Source of the DNA: Paenibacillus sp. J2TS4
GTDB taxonomy: Bacteria; Bacillota; Bacilli; Paenibacillales; NBRC-103111
Reading direction: 5' to 3'
Assembly: GCF_018403245.1 (NCBI RefSeq)
Contig: NZ_BOSH01000014.1
Span: 124,001-188,000, forward strand
DNA: 64,000 bases
Shown here one piece after another: positions 44,990 to 53,800 of this stretch. The notes under the pieces were generated by a model. That model was given only the letters and a program-made list of their open reading frames with translations. It was not told the DNA's origin and searched no databases. Each line of letters begins with the position of its first letter. Within the stretch, counting starts at the first letter, position 1. The translations under genes and the position numbers were made by a program.

Positions 44990-45208
44990 ATGTTTTTGGC
45001 AGAAGGGGCGGAAGCGGCTGCACAATCCACCAGCACATTTAGCTTTTTCGATATTTTTGTATTAATTATAACGGTTATTATCGCGATCGGTTTCGTTAGA
45101 CTGGTCACAGCACCGCGTAAAAATTTATTTGCTATCGGCTTCGGTTTCGTTAGCTTGGCCGTATTTTTGTTTATGGATTTCGTGATGATTAAAGGTTGGA
45201 TGGGTTAA
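44990..45208 (+). CDS. Small two-span membrane protein (DUF2759-like)
   Basis: 72 residues. A short N-terminal lead is followed by two hydrophobic spans (FDIFVLIITVIIAIGFVRL and LFAIGFGFVSLAVFLFMDF) separated by a basic loop APRKN. AAGGAGGA before the ATG is an excellent ribosome site, and a strong terminator follows, so it is a real monocistronic gene. Size and layout resemble the DUF2759 proteins of Bacilli. The function is not known. Confidence 0.7.
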   Translation: MFLAEGAEAAAQSTSTFSFFDIFVLIITVIIAIGFVRLVTAPRKNLFAIGFGFVSLAVFLFMDFVMIKGWMG

Positions 45209-45240
45209 TGCCCGCTGCCCAGCCAGTGGTCAGAACATGA

Positions 45241-45283
45241 AAAAGCCCTTTGATCGATGAAGATCGGATTAAAGGGCTTTTTG
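45241..45283. terminator. Bidirectional intrinsic terminator
   Basis: Perfect 11-bp outer stem AAAAGCCCTTT with AAAGGGCTTTT, an inner GATC/GATC pairing and a T tail. It lies between convergent genes. Confidence 0.88.
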
Positions 45284-45341
45284 TTATCTAATTATGTTGA
45301 GGAAGCCGAGGAGGTGGCGATGCGGCATGGCCGGGAGGGAC

Positions 45342-46310
45342 TTACACCCACCACATATCTGCCAGCGGCTCCTTGATCAGCACTTGCTGCAGGTTTTGCA
45401 CTGCTTTTGTAAAGCCTTCGTCTATCGACATCAGACCGTCTTCATGCTCAATGCTGACGACGTAATCGTAGTTAACCAATCGAAGAGCGCTGATGATGTC
45501 CGCCCATACCTTCATATCATGGCCATAACCGACGGTACGGAACTGCCAGGCCCGATCCAGCATATGAGTATAGGATTGCATATCGGTCAAGCCATGCATG
45601 TTAACGTTGTTTGCATCCAATGACGTATCTTTAGCATGGAAGTGATGAATCGCTCCGGCCTTCCCAAGAATAAGAACGGCTTGTACCGGATCGATTCCTT
45701 GCCACCACATATGGCTGGGATCCAGATTGGCTCCAATTGCTTCTCCCGCCGCTTCCCGGAGGCGAAGCATCGTAGCCGGAGTATGTACGGAGAAACCGCC
45801 GTGCAGCTCCAAACCGATTTTGACATGATGATCTGAGGCAAATTTGCCTGTCTCCGTCCAATAAGGGATGATTTTATTTTCCCACTGCCACTTCAAAATT
45901 TCCTGATAATCATTCGGCCATGGAGCGACCGGCCAGTTCGGATACTTGGCATCCTCATGGTCTCCCGGGCAGCCGGAGAAGGTGTTGACTACAGGAACCT
46001 CCAGCTTCTCTGCCAATTGGATCGTCTTCGTAATCAAATCCTGGGCTTCCTTCGCAATCGCCTTCTGGGGATGGAGTGGATTAGAATGACAGCTTAGTGC
46101 ACTGATAATTAACCCGCGAGACTCGACGGCCTGCTTGAATTGTTTAAGCTTGGCAGCATCATGGAGCAGAGTATCGGGATCACAGTGGCTATTACCAGGG
46201 TAGCCGCCAGTTCCGATCTCAACAGCGTCCAACCCTTTGGCTGCAATATAATCCAATGCCTCCTCCAATGGTTTTTGAGAAAACAGTACGGTAAATACCC
46301 CCAATTTCAT
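45342..46310 (-). CDS. Sugar phosphate isomerase/epimerase, TIM-barrel (AP-endonuclease-2 superfamily)
   Basis: A 322-residue xylose-isomerase-like barrel. MKLGVFTVLFSQKPLEEAL opens strand one. EIGTGGYPG, IGLELHGGFSVHT, NLDPSHMWWQGID and HFHAKD supply the divalent-metal ligands (E, D/H, H, E) typical of IolE/IolH-type enzymes. It is likely an isomerase or epimerase of a cyclitol or ketose; the substrate is not inferable, and no inositol genes are near. AGGAGGTG precedes the ATG. Confidence 0.85.
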   Translation of the reverse strand: MKLGVFTVLFSQKPLEEALDYIAAKGLDAVEIGTGGYPGNSHCDPDTLLHDAAKLKQFKQAVESRGLIISALSCHSNPLHPQKAIAKEAQDLITKTIQLAEKLEVPVVNTFSGCPGDHEDAKYPNWPVAPWPNDYQEILKWQWENKIIPYWTETGKFASDHHVKIGLELHGGFSVHTPATMLRLREAAGEAIGANLDPSHMWWQGIDPVQAVLILGKAGAIHHFHAKDTSLDANNVNMHGLTDMQSYTHMLDRAWQFRTVGYGHDMKVWADIISALRLVNYDYVVSIEHEDGLMSIDEGFTKAVQNLQQVLIKEPLADMWWV

Positions 46311-46439
46311 ACGGGCACCTCCTAAGAGTAGTATAAAAGAAAGGTTCGACCAAGCTTCTCGTGCTGACTGATTTGTCTGGTTTCATTATAAAAGAACCGA
46401 ACGATGATGCTAAACCCCTTCTCGTGATATCACACGACC

Positions 46440-46638
46440 CTATATATGTGGCACTAAAGAAAGCTATCATTCCGTTCCGAAGGAAAGTGCCTCCGAAGCT
46501 TCAAACATCTTGTTTTGTATTCCTTATTTATTGAATAGGCCTTCGGATAGTAGGAATACAAAGCCAAAACTCGCCCTGGAAGCATCTTTCTTTCTCCACT
46601 TCATGAGCTTTGAAATCTTTAGTGCCGAGTATATAGAT
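46440..46638 (-). repeat. MITE-like repeat, copy 2
   Basis: A 199-bp element lying opposite to the copy at 22671-22936. The two shared blocks are 46538-46598 (61 bp, one difference) and 46448-46509 (62 bp, two differences), with an unrelated 28-bp centre. Here the inverted ends are clearer: CGGCACTAAAG at one end and CTTTAGTGCC at the other, each next to a TATATA stretch. It lies just after the Dlt-like operon and may also provide its transcript end, since no separate terminator was seen. Confidence 0.75.
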
Positions 46639-46692
46639 ATCGGTCCATTAGAATTTCCTATAAAATCAAGATCATTATACCACTGCCTATCT

Positions 46693-47847
46693 TTAAAAAG
46701 AAGGAAAGGAAAGCAGGCCGCGGTAAATTTTCATTGCGATTTCGATATTTCCAGAATAAACGATAACGGAAAAGGCGACCAGCGTCTGGGTCCAGATAAT
46801 CCGGAAATAGTAATAAGGCTTGGACACTTTTTTCTTATTGACGAGCGAAAAGCCGAACAGGTTCTCCAGGGCAATCAAGCACCCATGATATAGTCCGTAG
46901 AGCAAATAAGGCCAGGTGTATCCGTGCCACAAACCGATTAGCACCATGATTAATAGCGATAAAGAGGCCCCCGTCGTTTTGGAGATCGCTTTGCGCGAGA
47001 AGAACATGAAGATGTGCTCCCGGAACCAATCTCCTAGAGAAGCATGCCAATTCCGCCAAAATTGTGTCATCGACGGAGAAAGGAAAGGCTTTTTGAAGTT
47101 TTCCGGAATCTGATAGCCAAGCAGTCGTCCGAAGCCGATAGCAATGTCCGAATACCCGGAGAAATCAACGTAGATTAATAGATAGAACCAGAAAAGCAGG
47201 AAAATCGAGTGATAGACCATCAATTCCTGACCTGCAATATAATCAAAGGCGGTTCTCATGTAGAAAGAAAGGACGACCGCTTTGAACAAGCCGAGAATAA
47301 TCCGTTTAACATTGGCTTCGATTTGAGCCGAATCGACCGAATAGGGCTTCTTGGAATCTGCAATAAAATCACGGAACCTCAAGATCGGGCCGGATGTAAA
47401 TGTAGGAATAAATAAAATAAAATTCGCATAATCGAGTGCCGCCGCTTGTCCATCTTTACGAAAGAAATAGGCGAAATAGTAAGCGTCGATCACTTTTAAC
47501 ACATTATAAATAAGTCCGATGGCGACAACAAGATCGGCCGCAGGATGATTAAACCAACCGTATTCCAGAAAACGGGTCAGCGAGACTATGCCAATATTCA
47601 CAAGGATAAATCCAATGAACCACGCCAGCCGAGCATAGGTAACCCGGCAAAGGAACCGATAGCCGGCATAGTTTATCGCTGTATAAGCGGCATAGAACAA
47701 AAAAAGCTTGTAGTTGAACACAAGCAAAAAGCCAAAATTAAATAGAAGGAGCAGGACTCGCTTGTTATCCTTCCAATGCCGGGTTAATAGAAGGACGGCG
47801 ATCATGCCGGCCAACCCTATAATTGAGTATATATTAAAATAAAACAT
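46693..47847 (-). CDS. DltB-like membrane-bound O-acyltransferase (MBOAT)
   Basis: A 384-residue polytopic protein of about ten spans. The MBOAT core is clear: FWRNWHASLGDWFREHIF near residue 263 (DltB has the same block), GLWHGYTW with the active-site-type histidine at ~308, and YGLYHG with a second histidine at ~321. DltB-type proteins take an acyl or aminoacyl group from a carrier protein inside the cell and help move it outside. AGAAGGAG precedes the ATG. It is the last gene of the operon 46693-50349; no dltA is present. Confidence 0.88.
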   Translation of the reverse strand: MFYFNIYSIIGLAGMIAVLLLTRHWKDNKRVLLLLFNFGFLLVFNYKLFLFYAAYTAINYAGYRFLCRVTYARLAWFIGFILVNIGIVSLTRFLEYGWFNHPAADLVVAIGLIYNVLKVIDAYYFAYFFRKDGQAAALDYANFILFIPTFTSGPILRFRDFIADSKKPYSVDSAQIEANVKRIILGLFKAVVLSFYMRTAFDYIAGQELMVYHSIFLLFWFYLLIYVDFSGYSDIAIGFGRLLGYQIPENFKKPFLSPSMTQFWRNWHASLGDWFREHIFMFFSRKAISKTTGASLSLLIMVLIGLWHGYTWPYLLYGLYHGCLIALENLFGFSLVNKKKVSKPYYYFRIIWTQTLVAFSVIVYSGNIEIAMKIYRGLLSFPSF

Positions 47848-47871
47848 AACCTACGGCTCCTTCTAACTGAG

Positions 47872-47982
47872 CTAGAACCCTTCATAGATGAAGACGCCCT
47901 TCCCGGTAAAATGAATGATCACCAGGACAAGCATGGCTAAATAGATTAGGAGTTCGACCGTTTTTCGAAGGAAAGAAGCCAT
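47872..47982 (-). CDS. DltX-like 36-residue membrane protein
   Basis: A small frame of 37 codons with AAGGAGGTGG 4 bp before its ATG at 47982. It encodes one transmembrane helix (ELLIYLAMLVLVIIHF) after a basic start (MASFLRK) and ends GVFIYEGF. Authentic DltX proteins are 45-50 residues, with one helix and the closing motif FIYNEF, and sit beside dltB. The ending, size and place therefore match. It overlaps the DltD-like gene by 37 bp in another frame and is 24 bp before the MBOAT start. Confidence 0.7.
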   Translation of the reverse strand: MASFLRKTVELLIYLAMLVLVIIHFTGKGVFIYEGF

Positions 47983-48878
47983 TTGTCCACCTCCTTAGTA
48001 AAAAGAGGAGCTCCCAGCTCACGATTAATATGGACCAAATCGTGGAAATACTGTGGTTCAAAGCGGTCCAGCAGGTCCAGCACAGGAATGTGGTGCTCGG
48101 ACAAGATCCGATCCACTTCAGCCTTTAATTCCGGCATGTAGCCGGGCAGAGGATAGTTGGGATTGTACGGCATCCAGACGACCTTTAGCTCTAACTGATG
48201 GGCTTGGGTATAATCGATCACCCATTCCAGAGCATTCAGGTTTTTCTGAAAATCAGGCATTCTCATATAATTGTATCTTTGTTCATATTTCAACCAGTCT
48301 TCTTGCTTGCTTCCCGGACCTTCCGCAGGCTTTTCGCCGAAATAGAGCATCTTGTCATTCCAGGCCCAGTACTCGAACATTTCCTCCGGCTTGCTCTGGC
48401 GAAGCGAGGTGAGGATTTGCTTTAACATGCCTGTTCCGGTTTCTTTGAAATAATCCCGGTATTCATATAAATAGGGCTGATACCGCTTCGAATTCCATGG
48501 ATAAGTAGGATCGGTCTCCATAAGATCCAGCATCGTATGCACGTCGATGCCCAGGACGAGCTCGTCCTTGAAGTCGTATAAAGACCGATCCAAAATTTGC
48601 TGCAAATCGGTTAGTTTTCCGTAGGATAGGCCCATTTCAACTAGTGGATACTCGGCTTGATCCTCAATATACGCTCCCGTAACCGCAGAATTGCCGAAAA
48701 AGACACGGCCGGACGTTTCCCAATTATGGTGTGACAAAGTTTTGGTAAAGTCATTTTTACGAAAGCGCATGGAATTCGTTAGCGGATCCCAGCGGGCAAC
48801 TAGAAGATCCGTAAGCAGGAATGCAGCCAGCAGTCCAAGCACGAATCCGTTTTTTCTAATAAAGGAAAGGACTCTCAC
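47946..48878 (-). CDS. DltD-like SGNH-fold membrane-anchored protein
   Basis: 310 residues. One N-terminal signal-anchor (GFVLGLLAAFLLTDLLVARW) is followed by an extracytoplasmic SGNH-hydrolase-like domain. FFGNSAVTGAY near residue 62 supplies the nucleophile serine, and DLVHINRELGAPLF near residue 285 the Asp-x2-His pair. This is the arrangement of DltD, AlgJ/AlgX and PatB-like partners of MBOAT proteins, which finish transfer of the acyl group to the surface polymer. It is 14 bp after the ligase gene. Confidence 0.8.
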   Translation of the reverse strand: MRVLSFIRKNGFVLGLLAAFLLTDLLVARWDPLTNSMRFRKNDFTKTLSHHNWETSGRVFFGNSAVTGAYIEDQAEYPLVEMGLSYGKLTDLQQILDRSLYDFKDELVLGIDVHTMLDLMETDPTYPWNSKRYQPYLYEYRDYFKETGTGMLKQILTSLRQSKPEEMFEYWAWNDKMLYFGEKPAEGPGSKQEDWLKYEQRYNYMRMPDFQKNLNALEWVIDYTQAHQLELKVVWMPYNPNYPLPGYMPELKAEVDRILSEHHIPVLDLLDRFEPQYFHDLVHINRELGAPLFTKEVDKWLLSFEKRSNS

Positions 48879-48892
48879 GTAAGTTCAACTCA

Positions 48893-50101
48893 CTATATTG
48901 ATTTTTCTTTCCAGGCTTCATATTGCTCGCGAAAACGCACCGGCCATCCCGCCTCATCCGGGCCAAATTGGGACAAGAAAGCAAAGACCCAGCGCTCTAT
49001 TCCAAACCCGACACATCCCGTCACCGCATTTCGCTTGCCGATTTTAATATTGAAGGCATTGCCAAACGTATTGCTGTGAAAGTTAACCGAGCTGCAGGCG
49101 ATCGACTTATTCAAATAAGGAATCGTCAGACGAAGCTCATATTTCATCTCCTGATTGCGTTGGAAGGAGGCTTTGACTTGAAAATCGTTCGTGAAAAATG
49201 GGTCGTTCGCTACCTCCAGATAGCTGTCCACTTCCCATTCCTTGGCTAACTCCTGAATGGCCTCGACCGATTTCAACCGGTTCTCTTTGACGAAATCGGG
49301 CTTGCCTACAAAGATGATCTCTCTCATGCTGAAGTCCAGCAGTCTTCCGAAATCGGTATGGTTCTTGGATTCAAACCGGTGGCATTTAGAAATGGCGGTG
49401 ACCGCCAGTCCGTCCCCTTCGAGAACTTCATCCTTAAGTCCTTCATAGCAGTGATAGCAAGTAGAAGGATTCATGGCGAACTTGGGCTTTGGCATGTTGG
49501 CATCTAATCCCAACGGAGCCTCCTGCTTCCAACCGCCTGCCTCGCGGACCGATTGAGAGAAGCCTTCGATCACATCCAGATCCTCCCGCAAATGGGTCAG
49601 AAAATGAATGTGCTCCGGGAAGGAGGTAAAATGGTTCGTTTTGTTTAACGTTTCACAATGAATGACCGCTGGATAAGATTCTTCGGTAACTCCGAAGGGC
49701 TTGGCGATTTTGGTAACGAAAGCATAGTCCATAAACCTCATCAGGCTGGAAAAGGGCTCGCGGAAAATAAACAATCCCGGCTCCAAAATTTTGATCGTTT
49801 TGGACTGAACGAGCTCAGCGATAATATCCCCGCTGTAAGGAAGCGGTCCGCGATGCTCGAACAAGCGGTTCTCCTTAAAACCAAAATCACCCTTGGAGAA
49901 ACGGTCGATTAACCGTTCCAGCCGCTCGCTAATCACTTTGTTGCCCAGTGGCGAGTGGTGCACCAGCAGCAGCTCCTGGCGATCTTTGTCGATACGAATC
50001 TCTTCAATATGCTCATCCACAAAAGCGGAGGCGTATTTTAATTGTCCATATTGGCCAGGATCCAATCGCTCCAACGATACGACGCATTCCATCTTGCTCA
50101 C
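48893..50101 (-). CDS. Amino acid:[carrier protein] ligase, class II (seryl-tRNA-synthetase-like)
   Basis: 402 residues. The catalytic core of a class II aminoacyl-tRNA synthetase is clear: motif 2 KCHRFE at ~239-244 with its arginine and glutamate, and motif 3 GCVGFGIER at ~362-370. Zinc would be held by C215 (NPSTCYHC), E261 (SMREIIFVG) and C363, a Cys-Glu-Cys set as in the AA:CP ligases known from Bradyrhizobium, with similar spacing. There is no coiled-coil tRNA-binding arm; residues 1-110 form a different N-terminal domain. The likely job is to adenylate a small amino acid and load it on the carrier protein encoded next to it (4-bp overlap). It is not a SerRS for tRNA. Confidence 0.82.
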   Translation of the reverse strand: MSKMECVVSLERLDPGQYGQLKYASAFVDEHIEEIRIDKDRQELLLVHHSPLGNKVISERLERLIDRFSKGDFGFKENRLFEHRGPLPYSGDIIAELVQSKTIKILEPGLFIFREPFSSLMRFMDYAFVTKIAKPFGVTEESYPAVIHCETLNKTNHFTSFPEHIHFLTHLREDLDVIEGFSQSVREAGGWKQEAPLGLDANMPKPKFAMNPSTCYHCYEGLKDEVLEGDGLAVTAISKCHRFESKNHTDFGRLLDFSMREIIFVGKPDFVKENRLKSVEAIQELAKEWEVDSYLEVANDPFFTNDFQVKASFQRNQEMKYELRLTIPYLNKSIACSSVNFHSNTFGNAFNIKIGKRNAVTGCVGFGIERWVFAFLSQFGPDEAGWPVRFREQYEAWKEKSI

Positions 50102-50349
50102 CCCGCTTGTTTATTGTGAATAAATTCAGCAATTTCGTTAATGGTGTTCAAAGGATACAGCATCAAATCCTGATTCGTCACTTCAATGTCGTATTTCTTC
50201 TCGATATGAGCGATCAGGGCGGTGGCCCCCATCGAATCAATAAATCCGTAATCGAACAAATGAACGTCGACCGTAAATTCGTCGTCGTCCGGATCAATTT
50301 CGTACCGTTCGCGAATGTGCTCTTCCAAGTGGCGGACGATTTCTTCCAT
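50098..50349 (-). CDS. Acyl/aminoacyl carrier protein (DltC-like)
   Basis: An 83-residue, acidic four-helix carrier. The phosphopantetheine serine is S39 in FIDSMGATALI. HLFDYGFIDS and the later ITS-type helix resemble DltC (LFDxGLLDSF). AGGAGGGAC sits before the ATG. It overlaps the ligase start by 4 bp, so the two are translationally coupled and almost certainly partners. First gene of the operon; the 542-bp region upstream holds a periodic repeat and no clear promoter. Confidence 0.88.
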   Translation of the reverse strand: MEEIVRHLEEHIRERYEIDPDDDEFTVDVHLFDYGFIDSMGATALIAHIEKKYDIEVTNQDLMLYPLNTINEIAEFIHNKQAG

Positions 50350-50473
50350 AATAGTCCCTCCTGATTGATGATTGCTTCTTATGAATCGAACCTGCTCGGC
50401 TGCTGACCGAACGACTAAAGCTCTGGTATTCGGCGGTCTTAAGCAAGCGAACTCGAGCGCTTGAGTCTACTTG

Positions 50474-50705
50474 CCTGCGAAAGTGCAGTCGAACTCGAAT
50501 GAATGAGCCTGCTTCGAGCGAATGCCTGCGAAAGTGCAGTCAAATTCGAATAAATAAGCCTTTTCGGTGCAAAATCCTGCAAAAGTGCAGTCAAATTTCT
50601 AATTAAAGGGCTAAGGGAGCAGAAATCGGTGATTCTAATGTACTTTTGCAGTCAAAAGTCTTAAATGATCGAATCTCAACCACATGTAATGTATTTTTGC
50701 AGTAG
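50474..50705. repeat. Degenerate 51-bp-period repeat array
   Basis: Five copies of a TGCAGT core lie at 50484, 50535, 50586, 50647 and 50698, spaced 51, 51, 61 and 51 bp. The first three share CCTGCRAAAGTGCAGTCRAA, and the last two share TACTTTTGCAGT or TATTTTTGCAGT. The unit sequence drifts from one end to the other. The rest of the 542-bp gap (50350-50891) has no gene; short inverted segments near 50780-50870 are not convincing as terminators. Confidence 0.7.
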
Positions 50706-50891
50706 ATGTGTCAAGACAAGAATCCGTCCGTTTCCTTAGCCCCTATGTTTATTAGTAATTGTTTCTGAAAGTCACATTCGACGGACCGGACCGGCTGTAC
50801 GGTGGATGGGCTGGGAGGAGACGGGGACTAGCCGTTTCTTCTAAGCTAGCCTTCTCCTCTAAATCGTTTGAAGATGTGGCCCATTCACTGC

Positions 50892-53800
50892 CTATTCCCA
50901 ACGTACAATGATTTCGGCGGTGTCCCCATAATGGGTAACGGTATAAGTCTGAGCTTCTTTATCTTCCTCGATCTCCAGATCGTTGCCACCGGGCCCGTCC
51001 GCTTGACCGTCTTCATTCGTTCTATCGGACCCTTCAATCTGAACCGGGAACGGACTGAACAGCTTGATTTGTTGCATTCCCGCCTCTAGCAGCTCAATTT
51101 TCCACTGCTTATCTCCCTTCACTATGCGGACAGGGACATTGGAGCGGATCAGGTGAATCGGTTCGGTGGCCCAGCTTACTGTTAATTGCGTTGGCTTGGC
51201 CAATCCGGTGTATAGGACATCCTCTTGTTTAACAAAAAGATCAGAATCGACGGTCAACGGATGACCGGCTAATGGCTGTCCAGGTTCTATCCGTACGCCC
51301 AGCGTTTCCCGGTAAGCACCGGCCTGAGTCGGGATCTCCTTCGTGTCCGCTGATAGGGTCAGCGTCCGGTGAATTCCCCGGCCGAGCTTATCTTTAATCC
51401 GGTCTACCCAGTACATTCCCCAGGATTGCCGGACTTCTACCTTAGCGGATAAGGTCGTCAGAAAAGAACGGGCCATCTGCGGCTCGGTAACGAAGTTATA
51501 ATCATGCTCGGTCCGAACCTGGTCGAAGTAGCGAACGAACTTCTCAAAGCTCGCTTTTTTCCCTTTAAAATATTCAATGTGCTCCATGTAATTGATCGGC
51601 ATGTCCAATCGAATAATGGAATCGTAAATGTCCAGCGTCGATGACGTTGTGCTGTTGTCATAGATCGGTGAAGGAGCAAACAGCACCATCGGATTCTGCA
51701 GTTCCTCATCCATCAACATAAACGGCGTTCCCCACATATAGTCAAGATAAGAACGGGGATCGCTTAACGTATAAGAAGGTCTGAAGCCAAAGTTGAACCA
51801 TATGCTCTGGGCATTCTCATTGCGCAGCGTTTGCAGACGTTCGGGATGACTGATTCTCCATGTATGCTGATTCGTTCCCGGGTCCTTCCACGGAATCCCC
51901 AGCTTATCAAAAGCTTTACGATGAAGCTCCAGTTCCAGCTTCTCCTGCTCGTCACTGACGAAGTTATGCACGAACACGTGCGGATATAGTTCTAAATGGT
52001 GATCTCGAGCATATTGTAAAAACTGCTGCAACTCATCGGCGTATGGGAAATCGGGATCATCGATCGTGACCGGGATGCCGAATTCGACTTGACCGACAAG
52101 CAGATCATCTTTGCCGTCGCCGTTAATATCATACCATAGCGGTACGGAATTGTGCCCGCCGACCAGGGCATGATTGCCGGCCGGATTTAGCTTGTCGCCG
52201 ACTAGCGGCCCCTTGGCGCTCCAGCCCGTCTCCTCCTGCACGTACAGCTGGATGTCGCCCTCGTTGCTGCCGACGAGCAGGTCCAGCCGCCCGTCGCCGC
52301 TCATGTCGCGGAGCGCCGGCGCCGCGAATTGGCCTGCCGCGCTCACGAGCCGCTCGCCGGCCTCGAACCGCAGCGGCTCGCCGGCGATGCCGCGGTACCG
52401 GCGGACGTCGCCGTTCCCGTCCCCGACAACCAGGTCGGGGACGCCGTCTCCATCGACGTCGCCCCACGCCGGCGCCGCGAAGGACGCTACGGCCAGCGGC
52501 TCGCCGCCTGCAATCAGCGGCGTGGGCGGTGCGAAGGTGCCGTTTCCTTGATTCAAGGAAACGAACACCGCACCGTGCTCATCGCCGATGAGCAGGTCGG
52601 CCCGCCCGCTGCCGGTGACGTCCGCGGCGGCGATTGCGGCATAGCCGGACACGCGCAGCGGCTCGCCTTCGGGCGTGAGCAGCGGCTCCGGCGCGCCGAA
52701 GGCGGCGGGCGGCTCAAGCCCGGGCGGCAGCGGCTGGTTGGCGTAGGCATCCGGGTTCATCCCTTCGTTGCGAAGCAGATAGATGAACCCGTCAGCGCTG
52801 CCGACCAGCAGGTCCGCGCGGCCGCTGCCGCTCACGTCGGCGAAGGCCGGGTAGGCGCGGTAGGGAAGCTCGATCGGTTCCGAAAGCTGGACGTACTTCG
52901 GATACTGGGCGAGCTTCAACGGCTGGCCTTCGCTGACCAGCTTCGCGCCGCTCCCGTAGAAGGAATTGACGTATTCGCCGACGAACTCCGGCTTCTCCTG
53001 AGAGCCCGTATTGAGATGAATATTAATCGATTCCCACCATTGTCCCCAATCATAAGAGCCGCGCACGATAGAAAAGGAAGGAATCATCTGATATTCCTTC
53101 AGCATCTCCGTCCACTGGATGGCTTCTAAATCCCGGAATGCAGGCAAAGCCTCATAATGATTCTGGAAAGCCATGGCGGGGCGGCCATAAGGCCCCAGCA
53201 CCTTTGTAATCGAGTAGCCGTATTTTTCTTTACTTAGATAAGATAGAAATTCTCCGCGAAGCTGATAGTTCGCCGCAGCGAACGAAAATTGAAAATAAGG
53301 CTCCACCGCAAGCCGGTAACGATTGAAATAAGCGGTGCCCTTCTCCGGCGGTAATTCGTTATAAGGTGCCGCCAGCTGTTGGAATCCAGCAGCCGGATCC
53401 ATGCCGCTTTGCAGATCAAAGCCCGTAATGAAGTACCGGTTAGGCAGGAACGTGCTGGTTAATAGGACGGAACCTTGCTCCACTTCATGGATCGTCATAA
53501 TCGGAACTTGATTTAAGGACACGATCGGCTTGGCCGTGGTGGGGATCATACCCTGGCCCCAGTCAAAACCGGGAAGCCTGTCCATCCCTGCATGATTCAG
53601 GAAGTTATCGGCGAATGAGCGAAAGACCGTCTGCATTCCGCTAAGATGGGGATCCACCTCCGGATACTCGAATTGCGGCTGGGAGTTGGCGGGCAGCTCG
53701 ACCAATTGTTCCGCACCCAGGAATTCCGGTGGAAACTCCGAGGCAAACCCATTCTCCAAATAAAGATGTCCTCCCTGGCGGACATATTCGATTAGCTCTT

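Noticed and set aside
48893..50101. Ordinary seryl-tRNA synthetase
   Set aside because: It lacks the N-terminal coiled-coil arm, has a Cys-Glu-Cys site, and is coupled to a carrier-protein gene.
50474..50705. CRISPR array
   Set aside because: The repeated core is short and drifts, one spacing differs, and there are no cas genes.
52329..53129. 266-codon frame opposite the FG-GAP gene
   Set aside because: High GC removes stops by chance in this block. Its translation is low-complexity, while the opposite strand encodes clear FG-GAP motifs.
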